A DNA stretch of 64,000 nt from Rudaea sp. 3F27F6. GTDB taxonomy: Bacteria > Pseudomonadota > Gammaproteobacteria > Xanthomonadales > Rhodanobacteraceae. The stretch is from assembly GCF_005503555.1 (NCBI RefSeq), contig NZ_SCNG01000001.1:62001-126000 (forward strand), given 5' to 3'. Shown here piece after piece: positions 8,154 through 17,500 of this stretch. A program made the translations under genes and the position numbers. The notes beneath the pieces are model-generated. The model searched no databases and was not told the DNA's origin. It saw only the letters and a list, made by a program, of their open reading frames with translations. Each line of letters opens with the position of its first letter. Within the stretch, counting starts at the first letter, position 1.

Positions 8154-8378
8154 CGCGCGGGGTGTCTATGCGGCCTGGTGCGAGCGGCAGGAGGTGCAGA
8201 CCCACGCGCTGCGCTACGCCTTTGCGCATGACCAGTATCGTGCCTATCGGGCGCAAGGGTTCTCGCATCGCGAGACCTTGGCCGCGCTGAGCAAGGACCT
8301 GGGGCACGGCGACGGTCGCGGCCGGTGTGGGTCAAGATGGTTTACCTGCGCGGCATGGATGCCGCCGGGTTCGACTAG
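8093..8378 (+). pseudogene. Tyrosine recombinase C-terminal remnant, copy 2
   Basis: Plus-strand fragment encoding EFLIVRADG, NLHNARGVYAAWCERQEVQT, then HALRYAFAHDQYRAYRAQGF and LAALSKDLGHGDGRGR. HALR and LGHG match the Arg and His boxes of the tyrosine recombinase catalytic domain. One extra base near 8328 (ggtgtggg versus gttggg in the other copies) shifts the frame just before the WVKMVYL segment with the nucleophilic Tyr. It abuts the Rhs core junction at 8092 and is followed by the hairpin at 8385. It is a broken piece lacking the N-terminal two thirds of a normal integrase. Confidence 0.75.
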
Positions 8379-8384
8379 CCGCTC

Positions 8385-8422
8385 AATGCACAAGCCCGGC
8401 GCGGAAGCCGGGCTTGATGCGT
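8385..8422. repeat. Separator hairpin, copy 3
   Basis: aatgcacaagcccggc / short loop / gccgggcttgatgcgtt: the same element as at 5090 and 11172 with a few mismatches, the central GC-rich 12-bp stem being intact. It lies between recombinase remnant copy 2 and the converging stop of the Imm11-type gene (8444). Confidence 0.8.
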
Positions 8423-8443
8423 TAGGTGTGCCTGATCAGCTGA

Positions 8444-9043
8444 CTATGCTACCGCCAGCGGTGGAGCCAGCACTTCACGGAACGAGTAGCCCGTGAAGCC
8501 ACCTTTCTCGAAGACCGTTTTGAACCGCTCAGAGACATAGCAGGCAACCCGGTATCCCTCCGGACGAAAAATGTCGCAGCCTGCTAGGCGATTGCCGAGG
8601 AGCACCGCTTTTCGAACCGCGCTTATTTGCCCGCGCTTGCTAGGAGCGGTGAAGTTGTCGGCAAACAGGCTGATGTCAGAACGCTTCCGATCCAGGGCGT
8701 CGCGCACTGTCGTAATGTTCGCCACAGCGAAGCCTTCGATTTCTTCATCATTGGGCCGCAGCACTCGAAGCGGCAAGTACTGGATGTCGCAGCCGACTCC
8801 GCCTTCCTCCAATGCCGCCCGAAGGCGCGCCGAGTAGATCGGCACGCCAAGGTAACTTTGCAACACGTCGTCCGGGTCACCATCATCTGCTGGCTTGGCG
8901 GCCTTAATCCATGCGTTGGCCGGCCAATTTTCGACCCTTTCACCTCGTCGCAACAACCAGTCCTCCATCCCTAGGTCACCATCATCGGCGACGTAGGGGT
9001 TGGCCACAGTATTGTCACACGCGATCGCATCGAACCATTTCAC
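8444..9043 (-). CDS. Imm11 (DUF1629) family immunity protein
   Basis: 199-residue soluble protein with the DUF1629/Imm11 layout: an N-terminal segment ending in a PIYSARLRAALEEGGV helix, then CDIQYLPLRVL, a short core and a C-terminal CDIFRPEGYRVACYVSERFK region with GFTGYSF near the end. Its ATG overlaps the TGA of the AHH nuclease frame (ATGA, 9040-9043), so the two were co-translated. Imm11 proteins frequently accompany AHH-type nuclease toxins, which agrees with the neighbour. The immunity gene is intact although the toxin carries a frameshift. Confidence 0.8.
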   Translation of the reverse strand: MKWFDAIACDNTVANPYVADDGDLGMEDWLLRRGERVENWPANAWIKAAKPADDGDPDDVLQSYLGVPIYSARLRAALEEGGVGCDIQYLPLRVLRPNDEEIEGFAVANITTVRDALDRKRSDISLFADNFTAPSKRGQISAVRKAVLLGNRLAGCDIFRPEGYRVACYVSERFKTVFEKGGFTGYSFREVLAPPLAVA

Positions 9044-9810
9044 GGGATACCGGCCCCTTTCACCATTTCCGGGTTCTTCAACAGCTCTTGCCTTATCTCA
9101 TCGAGCGTCGTTCGGAGTGCGCCTTGCGCTTCGACGCCTTGCAGTCCATCCGTCGCTTCTTGGAGTCTGCGTAAAACATAGTTGTGATACTCGGCGGCAT
9201 GGCGACCAGCATGGCCTTCCAGAAGTACTTTCTTTGCCTCGTACTGCAAATTCATTCCAGCTCGTTTGAATATCTTCTGGAATGCTTCGGTGAACCCACT
9301 TTTGATCGCCTTATCGGTGGCGATGTGATGCAACTGGGACTTTACTAGCGGCAGCAGAACTCCCGCACCCGCTTTAATCGCGGTAGCGCTGGCAATGGAT
9401 CCCCACGATTCAATCCCGTCATTGTTCGGCGCATGTTCTGAGCTGCCAAAAAGAAAGCCCCCCCGTCGCGAGATAGGCGGAGTAGCCCGCTTCTTTCCAA
9501 GGATTCCATTGCGTAGTGTTCGCGAGCATGTACTGCCCGCGCTGCGCGTCGGTCCAAGGCAATCCTTGAACTTTCCCTACGGGCTGATCCGGCCCGAGCC
9601 CGTAGGTCGAAACCACTTGCCCCAAAGCACCGTTAGTCGCCGAACCGATCGAGTTGTAGCTGATGGGTCTTCCGCCGCTCAGCGCATTGGAGATATAGCC
9701 CGTCTGACCAGTGAAGGTGCCACTGACCGAGCCGCCGCTTCCCTTAACAGTGATCTGATCGCCCTTGTCGGCAACAACTAGAGTCGTCTTCTTACCATCC
9801 TCTCCCTTGT
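9040..9810 (-). pseudogene. AHH-family nuclease toxin tip, frameshifted and detached from Rhs core
   Basis: The first part (about 9803-9465) reads DGKKTTLVVADKGDQITVKG, then GQTGYISNALSGGRPISYNS and YGLGPDQPVGKVQGLPWTD. A G7 run (C-run 9458-9464 on the plus strand) then changes frame. With one G fewer the text continues GFLFGSSEHAPNNDG and runs into the nuclease: SQLHHIATDKAIK, LLEGHAGRHAAEYHNYVLRR. The paired His followed later by GHxGRHxxxYH fits the AHH class of the HNH/Endo VII superfamily. The join to the Rhs fragment at 9811 is also out of frame. It is probably a displaced, silent tip. Imm11 follows with an ATGA overlap. Confidence 0.75.
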
Positions 9811-10482
9811 GATGTTGCCGCTGTTCGAGTAGGTGTAGGTCACCGGATCGCCGATCGCGCGCGCCGCCTTGGTCAGGCGCTGCAGGCTGTCGTAGGTGTA
9901 CGTCTCGGTGTTCATCGCCGCACCCGCGCTGCGCTGCTGACGCATCAGGTTGCCGAAGCCGTCGTAGGCGTAGCTCACCTGATCGCTCGTGCCGCCACTC
10001 CAGCTCAGCGTTTGTGACTGGCCCGTGGACAGGTAGTCACTGTGACTGCCCGTGATCACGCCGGGGTATTGCTCCGCGGTCACATGGCCCCAGGCATTCT
10101 CACCCAGCCCGACCCAGTACACATAACCCGTGCCCACGTTGCTCAGCGCGCCGAGTTGGCCGTAGGCGGTGTACGTGTGTTTCACCGACAGGCCCGCCAT
10201 GCTGCTCGTCGGCAGTTGCGGGTAAGTCTGCGTGTCCACGCGGCCCGCGCTGTCGTAGGTCGTCGCACTGAACAGGCTCAGTGTCGAGCCCGGTTCGCCG
10301 ATCGTCGTCTTGATACCCATCGGGCGGCTTGCGTCGTTGTACGTGTACTGCTCTTTCCAGACCTCGGCGCTCAATGCCGGATCGCTCTCCGTGCCGCGGC
10401 GGCGCGACACCGTGGCGATCTGGCCTACACCGTTTGTCGGATCGTACGTCCAGGTGTCGAGCAGGTTCTCCGCTGCCTGGCG
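9811..10482 (-). pseudogene. Displaced Rhs-core fragment (cassette 2)
   Basis: About 670 bp almost identical to 13061-13735 of the large Rhs gene (NLLDTWTYDPTNGVGQIATV to DPVTYTYSNSGNI). Only a handful of base differences are visible, so this is the youngest duplication in the array. On the 5' side homology stops abruptly beside unrelated sequence (10483-10583). On the 3' side it runs into the AHH toxin linker in the wrong frame, ending at TAG 9778-9780. It has no start signal. Confidence 0.88.
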
Positions 10483-10583
10483 CAGCGCATCGGCCCAAGG
10501 ATTCGTGTCTTGCCGCTGACGAAATTCCTGCTGTCATATACGCGTCGCCAGGAGCGTACTGCGTACCATATTAGCAGCTCAAA

Positions 10584-10931
10584 TCAGAGCAACGCCAAGC
10601 GACCGATTCGCCACTCTTGTAGAACCATCTCAGCGGTAAAGCCGATTACTCCTTTCATGCGCGAGATGAACTCCAAAACGGCGACAGCACGACTCTCGTC
10701 CAAAGACAGAAAATGAGTTGCTGCCCAACACCGGACGCTAGCATCTTTGTTATCCAGCAATGGCTCAAGCAGCGTGCGCTCTCTATCGGGGCGCTGACGC
10801 ATCACTTTCAATATCTCGAAAATAATGTCAGACATCTGATTCGCCCGATCACTATCAATCGGGCGAGTCATTGCTTTTCCGTGTTGACGAGCAGCATCAA
10901 CGTACCGCTTCACGAGTTCTTCATCATTCAT
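10584..10931 (-). CDS. DUF2019-like immunity protein without an adjacent toxin
   Basis: 115-residue helical protein resembling DUF2019: an N-terminal LVKRYVDAARQHGKAM helix, then an ERTLLEPLLDNKDASVRCWA HEAT-like pair and a closing LEFISRMKGVIGF helix. DUF2019 proteins are typical solitary immunity proteins of Rhs and CDI loci. Its ATG lies only 8 bp from the recombinase remnant at 10940. There is no toxin frame before it and no clear ribosome binding site, so it appears cut off from its original partner and promoter. AT content is higher than in neighbouring core sequence. Confidence 0.7.
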   Translation of the reverse strand: MNDEELVKRYVDAARQHGKAMTRPIDSDRANQMSDIIFEILKVMRQRPDRERTLLEPLLDNKDASVRCWAATHFLSLDESRAVAVLEFISRMKGVIGFTAEMVLQEWRIGRLALL

Positions 10932-10939
10932 TTTTAATC

Positions 10940-11164
10940 AATGCGCGGGGTGTCTATGCGGCCTGGTGCGAGCGGCAGGAGTTGCAGACTCACGCGCTGC
11001 GCTACACTTTCGCGCATGATCAGTACCGGCTCTATCGTGCCGAAGGGTCCTCGCACCGCGAGACTCTGGCCGCACTGAGCAAGGACCTGGGGCACGGCGA
11101 CGGTCGCGGCCGTTGGGTCAAGATAGTCTATCTGCGCGGCATGGATGCCGCTGAGTTCCACTAG
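10940..11164 (+). pseudogene. Tyrosine recombinase C-terminal remnant, copy 3
   Basis: The best-preserved copy of the catalytic end: NARGVYAAWCERQELQTHAL, RYTFAHDQYRLYRAEG, LAALSKDLGHGDGRGRWVKI and VYLRGMDAAEFH-stop in one uninterrupted frame of 75 codons. Arg (HALR), His (LGHG) and Tyr (VYL) boxes are all present, but the N-terminal part of the enzyme is missing, cut at the DUF2019 gene. The stop at 11162-11164 is followed 7 bp later by the perfect hairpin at 11172, in the arrangement expected of a gene and its terminator. Confidence 0.75.
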
Positions 11165-11171
11165 CCACTCA

Positions 11172-11206
11172 ACGCACAAGCCCGGCGAGAAGCCGGGCTT
11201 GTGCGT
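11172..11206. repeat. Separator hairpin, copy 4 (perfect 15-bp stem)
   Basis: acgcacaagcccggc (11172-11186), loop gagaa, gccgggcttgtgcgt (11192-11206). The stem is identical to copy 2 and the loop differs by one base. It lies between the recombinase remnant (plus strand) and the immunity gene of the active Rhs protein (minus strand, stop at 11216), so it would sit at the 3' end of both transcripts. Confidence 0.88.
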
Positions 11207-11215
11207 CAGATATGC

Positions 11216-11509
11216 CTATCCTGTCGTTATGCTGATGACCCTTCCAACTGCAACCTCTTTACCTTCCCAGAGTGCTATCGACACTCCTGGCGATAGCTTC
11301 GGCAAGACAAGATTGGGATTCATGAACTTGACCGGCAACCTATAACTCTTGCCCAGATGAAGCACCCCTTCCTCAAGCGGCAAGCGACAATCGAATGCCT
11401 CGCCACCTACAAAAAGCGGACACCCGTAGTAGCTGCCCACGACATCACTACGGCGACCACCTTCGGCCGTCGTTTTGAATCGAACTTCAATAATGGCGTC
11501 TGATTTCAT
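11216..11509 (-). CDS. Immunity protein resembling EF-Tu domain III
   Basis: 97-residue soluble protein whose whole length aligns by eye with the C-terminal beta-barrel (domain III) of elongation factor Tu. EGGR at 16-19 corresponds to the EGGRHTPF segment. It is followed by the GSYYGCPLF strand, a GKSYRLPVKFMNPNLVLP stretch where EF-Tu has its MVVTLIHPI strand, and LWEGKEVAVGRVISI near the end, equivalent to IREGGRTVGAGVV. There is no GTPase domain. The ATG overlaps the stop region of the giant Rhs gene by four bases, the expected place for its cognate immunity gene. A decoy or mimic of the toxin target is an attractive inference, not shown. Confidence 0.7.
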   Translation of the reverse strand: MKSDAIIEVRFKTTAEGGRRSDVVGSYYGCPLFVGGEAFDCRLPLEEGVLHLGKSYRLPVKFMNPNLVLPKLSPGVSIALWEGKEVAVGRVISITTG

Positions 11510-14500
11510 TTTGGTATCGGCATAGTGCTGAGTACTTCAGGCGTTAGTCCTTGCAACCGCTCGCCCGGGATGACCCAGGCGGGAATACCACGATCTACCG
11601 TTGCCGGGGCAAGTCCATTGAAGATGCTATTGGGCACACGAGTCTGAATCAATGTATACGGCGCATCGCCAAATCCATTGACTGCTTGCCTGGCATAGGA
11701 CGCAGCTGCATCCGCAGAAGTGGTGAAGTATTTGCCTTCTGCCGAGCCAAGGTTTCTCAACACGTTCGTTGCTTGAATGTCTGCTAGCTCCTCTGGGCCA
11801 ACTGCTCGATAAAGCATCGTCGTTCCATTCTTTACCGTATTGCTAGTTGCGCTTACGGCCCCGGCCAACACGGTTGTAAGAACAGTTTTGTCGCCACTCC
11901 CAGCGGGATGTTTTTCATAAAATCTTGAACATTGCTCTGTACCTTGATTGCAGGCAGCAACAGACGCTTTGAGATAAGCGTTTAGGTCTTTGTCAGTTCT
12001 GAATTCTCCATATCGCAGGTTGGCAAAGCGCTGCCCGATCCGACCAAGGAAGGTATCGGGTAGCCCAGAAGATAGCGGCCCGGAGTTGTCGGGGTATGGA
12101 TCACCACAACGCAGCGGAATCTGACATCCGCCCGCATTCGGCGCAGGCTGCCCTGGCTGCGTCGCTGGCGTGCCGCCTGTCGGCGCTCCCAACACTTGTT
12201 GTCCAGGTGTATTGCCACCTGCCCCCTGCGAATTCGACTTAGTCGATCCGTTTGACGATGATATTTCCTTTAGCCACCCCGACAGAGCCTTGTCGTCTTC
12301 TTCTCGCCAACATGGGCTGCCTGGTGTCTTGTCACCAAAGCACTGATATCCCGTTGGATCTTTGCCCGACAACGGATTGTTCCCAATGTAAGAGTAGGGA
12401 TTCAGGCTCTGGCTGTTGTGCGGATTGCCGATAATCGGATCGACATTGAGGAACCTCCCTAATTGGTAATCGTACACCCGCCCGCCCATATGGATCAGCC
12501 GCACCTCATCCGCATGGTCGTGCTTGGTGAACCCGTGGATCGTCTTGTCGAGGTCCAGCGTGCCGTTCTCGCGGTTCCCCATGTCACCGTTGCGTGCCTT
12601 GCCGAACGCGTCGTACATGCGTGTCGTCGGCACGTTGTTGTCGACCACGCTGATCGTGCTGCCAAGCCGGTCCCTCAGCATCACACTGACGCTGTCCACG
12701 CCGCCCGTCCGCGTCACGACTACCGGCCCCAGCTCGTGCACCTGCTTGGCACCGTTGCCCACGCCCACTTGCTCGTAGCCGTTCGGGCCGAAGTAGCGCA
12801 GGCCCTGGCCTGACAGTTCCGTAGTCATGCCACCCAGGGTCGAGTAGCTCCAGTTCATCATGCCGATTGCCGGGTTGCGCACGATGCTGCGCGGATGGTT
12901 GTCCGCGTCGTACACCGCCGTGATCGCTCCGCCGATCACGTTGCCGTTCGCATCGCAGGTGTAGCTCAGACCGTTCGCCGAAGTGACCGCATGCGGGCCG
13001 CAGCCGGTGCTAGTACCGCCGTACACGTAGCTCGTCGTACCGTTGTCGCTCTTGCTGACGATGTTGCCGCTGTTCGAGTAGGTGTAGGTCACCGGATCGC
13101 CGATCGCGCGCGCCGCCTTGGTCAGGCGCTGCAGGCTGTCGTAGGTGTACGTCTCGGTGTTCATCGCCGCACCCGCGCTGCGCTGCTGACGCATCAGGTT
13201 GCCGAAGCCGTCGTAGGCGTAGCTCACCTGATCGCTCGTGCCGCCACTCCAGCTCAGCGTTTGTGACTGGCCCGTGGACAGGTAGTCACTGTGACTGCCC
13301 GTGATCACGCCGGGGTATTGCTCCGCGGTCACATGGCCCCAGGCATTCTCACCCAGCCCGACCCAGTACACATAACCCGTGCCCACGTTGCTCAGCGCGC
13401 CGAGTTGGCCGTAGGCGGTGTACGTGTGTTTCACCGACAGGCCCGCCATGCTGCTCGTCGGCAGTTGCGGGTAAGTCTGCGTGTCCACGCGGCCCGCGCT
13501 GTCGTAGGTCGTCGCACTGAACAGGCTCAGTGTCGAGCCCGGTTCGCCGATCGTCGTCTTGATACCCATCGGGCGGCTTGCGTCGTTGTACGTGTACTGC
13601 TCTTTCCAGACCTCGGCGCTCAATGCCGGATCGCTCTCCGTGCCGCGGCGGCGCGATACCGTGGCGATCTGGCCTACGCCATTTGTCGGATCGTACGTCC
13701 AGGTGTCGAGCAGGTTTTCCGCCGCCACCCAGGCCTTGTCGGTCGGCGAGATCTGCTTGCGCTGCGTCACCCGGCCCAGCACGTCACGACCGGTCACCGT
13801 CGTCGTCACGTTGCGCGCATCGGTCTGCGTCTGCAGTTCTCCGAGCGCGTTGTAGGTGAAGTTCCATGTACCCTGGTCCGGGTCCACGCTCTGCAGTCGA
13901 TGGCCCAGCGCGTTGTACGTCGCCTGGATAACGTTGTTTTCCACGTCGCGGATCGCCGCCACGTGGCCCAGCGCATCGGGCCAGTAGTTCGTCTTCTTGA
14001 CGTTCGCATCGACCGTCTGCATCAGCTGGCCAAGCACGTTCGTACTGCGACTCATCGTGATCGACGAATTCGGGCCACCGCTTCCGCAGTAACCGCTGGC
14101 CGTGATGTTCGTTTGTCGGCCTACGTATGCATAGGTCGTGTCGAACTTGCCGCCGCTGCATGCCGCCGGCGCCTCCTTGGAGGTGACGCGATTCAACGCG
14201 TCGTAGGCGAACTCGGTGTAAGACGGCTGATCGGCGCCGACGTAGTACGGGGTGGATTGTTTCCAGGTCCGGCCGTTCTCGTCGTACCGGGTCAGCGTCG
14301 CGCTGAACGCGTACTGCAACTGGTTGCGCGCAATGCCGCTGTATCCCGCCTGCGCTTGTTTCACCGGGCGGCCCAGCAGGTCGTACCACACCACTTTGGT
14401 CGGATAGCCCGCCTGTGTGCTCACGGTGCGGAACGCCGCCAGGGTTTCGTTCGCGTCACTGCCGGAGCCGGTGCATCCGCCGGCGCACGGCGTCGTCGCG

Positions 14501-17500
14501 ATATTGATCGCCGGCTCGATCAGACCCCCGGCATTGCTGCGCGTCGTTTGCATGGCGTGGCCGAAGGCGTCATAGGTCGTGGACGCGATGATGCTGTTGG
14601 GATCGATCGCGCTCTCGATCTGGCCGTCCCGGGCTCGCGTCGTCGTCTTAACCTCGTGACCCAGGCCGTTCTTGGTGCTCGCGACGAAGTAGCCGTCGCT
14701 GCTGTATGCGTACGTCGTCGTGCGCGCTTGGTCAATGCCGGACCCGGTGATCTGCACCGCCGTAGGCAGGCCGTAGTTCGTCGCGGCCGGAGAAGCAGGA
14801 TACGTGTACGTCGTCGTCGATTCCTGATTGGCGACGCCTGGCTGCACGGTCTTGGTTGCCGGCGTGCGGTTCGGATCGTTCCAGGTGTACTTCGTCGTCA
14901 GCGTCTTCGCGCCCGTGTCGGTACCTGCAGGCGGCGCCAAGGCATAGCTGACTTGGGCCTGTGCCGTGGTGGTATCGAGCTTGTCGAGCCACCAGTCCGA
15001 CACCTTCGAATAGTCGTAGGTATTGGTCGTTGTCGTCGTGTGGCTGTCGACGAACGTGCCGCCCGAGGCGTCGTCGCCGCGCGACACCGCCTGTTTCTTT
15101 ATATTGCCGTAGACGTCCCACTCGCTGTTGGAAGTCGTGCTGTGGCCAGATAGATCGCCGGTGCCGAAATCGTAGTCGTTGCTCGCTTGTGTGCTGGCCA
15201 CAGGACGCTGCACCGTCGCCGCTGTTGGTATGGTCAGTGGCGCGGTGCCCGAATCGCTCTGCGGACACGAAGCCAGGCTGCCGTCAGACTGGACGCACGA
15301 ATACGCGGCGGTCTCGGTGCGGATCGTGCGCGAGCCGTTTGTCGCCGCCGTTCGCGTGGTCACCTGATCCATCTTCCCGACCAGCGGGAACTTCTGCTTG
15401 AACGTCGTCGTCGTCGCCAACCGCTGCGACGCATCGCTTGCGGCGTTCTCCACCGTGATCGTGCGGAAACCCTGGAACCCGCGGCCGAGGTGGTTGTACA
15501 TCGCTTCGCTGTAGCCATACACCGCACTGCGTGCACCCGTTGTACCGCCGATGCCGTTGCTCTGCGTCATCGCGCTGACCACGGGCATGCTGCTCGTGAA
15601 GTAATAGTGGCGCGCATCGGCATAGCCGCCGTCGCCATCGATCAACGGATTCTTGATCGTGTAGAGCGAAATGCCGTCCTGCGCGATCGGCTGGGCCAGC
15701 GGCAGATAAGTCCACTGCGCCGTGTCGCCGAGGCCGTTCGTCGCCTTCGCCAATAGGCCGGGCAGCCCCCCGGCGGTCGATGTGGACACGCTCAGTGGGG
15801 AAACCACCGAGCGCAACCCGGTGCCGACGTTCTGGTTGATGAAGATCGGAGAGTCGTATTTGAAACTCGAAGCTGCCACGGAGGACGGGCTCGCGTCCGT
15901 AGGCGACGCGTACGTCGGGACTGTGGCGGGCCCATACCCCGGCTCGTCGACAATAAGGCAGCTGTCCCACCTCAACGTCGTGTTTGGCAGCGGCAATTCG
16001 AATCGCGCATGCGGACAGCCGATTCGAGTGACGAGGTCCTGCAGACCGTCTCCGAACACGTCGATGTTGGGTGGCGAGGACTGTGGATTCGACAGCGTAG
16101 AAACGAGCGAGGTCTCTACCAAGTCGGCGCGAATACTCGTTGCGTCGAGCTGCACGAACTTGACCGCCGCAAGATGATAGGCGCTCGCATCGGCGTATCC
16201 CACATCGTCATGCCCTGTATTCGAACCGTACATCGGGAAGATGACGTTCTTGTTCCACTTGCTGAAGCCGTCCGGAGCCGGCCCAGGCATATGGTAGTCG
16301 CCGCTAGGATCCTGCGGACAGGCGTAAGCGGGACACATCCACGCAGTCTGATCCGGCAACGGCCCTGTCGTTGTCTCCGAGGTTTGGCATTCGCCGTTCG
16401 GTGTCGGCGGCAGCGCATAGAACACGCACATTTTCAGCGCGAAACCTTGTTGTTTGGAGACGACGAGCACTTCCGGCTTGCCGTCGCCATCGATATCTGC
16501 CTGCGGCAAGCGGCCGGCGTACTTGAAAAAGTAGCGATAGGGCTGCGATGGATTGTTGTAATTGTCGAGTCCGGCATTGCGGCCGTTTCCGCTCGTCGTG
16601 ATCAACGGGCCGAGGTGACCGCCCGTATTCAGGCGGACCTGCCAAATTCCCTGGTTAGGACGGGCAATGACGAAATCGTTCAGCCCATCGCCGTTGACGT
16701 CGATCCAATGGATCACATAGCGGGTTGACCTGGAACATTCATCGTCCATCCCTGAGCTGCTGACCAATCCAATCTGCGTGCAGCTCAGCGCAACCTTGGT
16801 GCTCGGCACACCGTTGACCACTTGCATGGAGAGAATCTTGCTCAGCGCAGCCCCCCCGTTATCGCCATCGCCTGCCAAATAGTTGTTGCCGATGAAAATA
16901 TCGGGAATACCGTCACCGTTGAAGTCGGTGATTTGTGAGATGCGTTCGTCCAGCGTGATGTAGTAGAGCGTCGGATCGCCGAGCGTCGGCAATTTGACTT
17001 CGCGATTCAGGCACGACAATTGAATTCCGTCCGAAAATTTCGGCGGATGAGACGCATCCATCTGTCCGGTCAGCGGATTGACTTCCGTTTGATTCAAGTA
17101 CGCGAACACGGCGCGCTTCGGGGTTCCGCTCTGGTCGTTGCCGCAATCGTTCGCCTGCGCCGCGGCAAACTGTTCCTTGACAATATCGAGCTTGCCGTCG
17201 CCGTTGATGTCCACGACGTGCACAGAATCCAGTTCAATGCCCTGCGGTATCCCCGGCGGAGGAACGAACGCCGGTATGTTCGTCGGCAATATTTGAAGAG
17301 CCTCGCTTCCCGTGGCGATGGCGCCTCGTTTCAAATTCCAAACGGCCAACTGGACTTTACCGAGATCGGAACTCGAGCGCGGAAGGAGGATCGCCGCCGA
17401 ACGTCCATCGCCGGCGAAATCCCCATAACAGTCGCTCTGCGCTATGCACAGTTTCCCGGTCATCTCTACGGCGCTGCGCACTTGGCGATCCGCGGTCAGT

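Noticed and set aside
4412-11206. Hairpins considered as integron attC-type sites with cassette exchange by an integron integrase
   Set aside because: They lack the paired L and R box structure and extrahelical bases of attC, and the recombinase remnants lack the integron-specific additional domain as far as visible. A plain terminator or other recombination site is equally possible.
13291-15153. Long plus-strand open frames inside the Rhs gene
   Set aside because: Antisense to YD repeats; they recur in every core copy simply because the core is duplicated.
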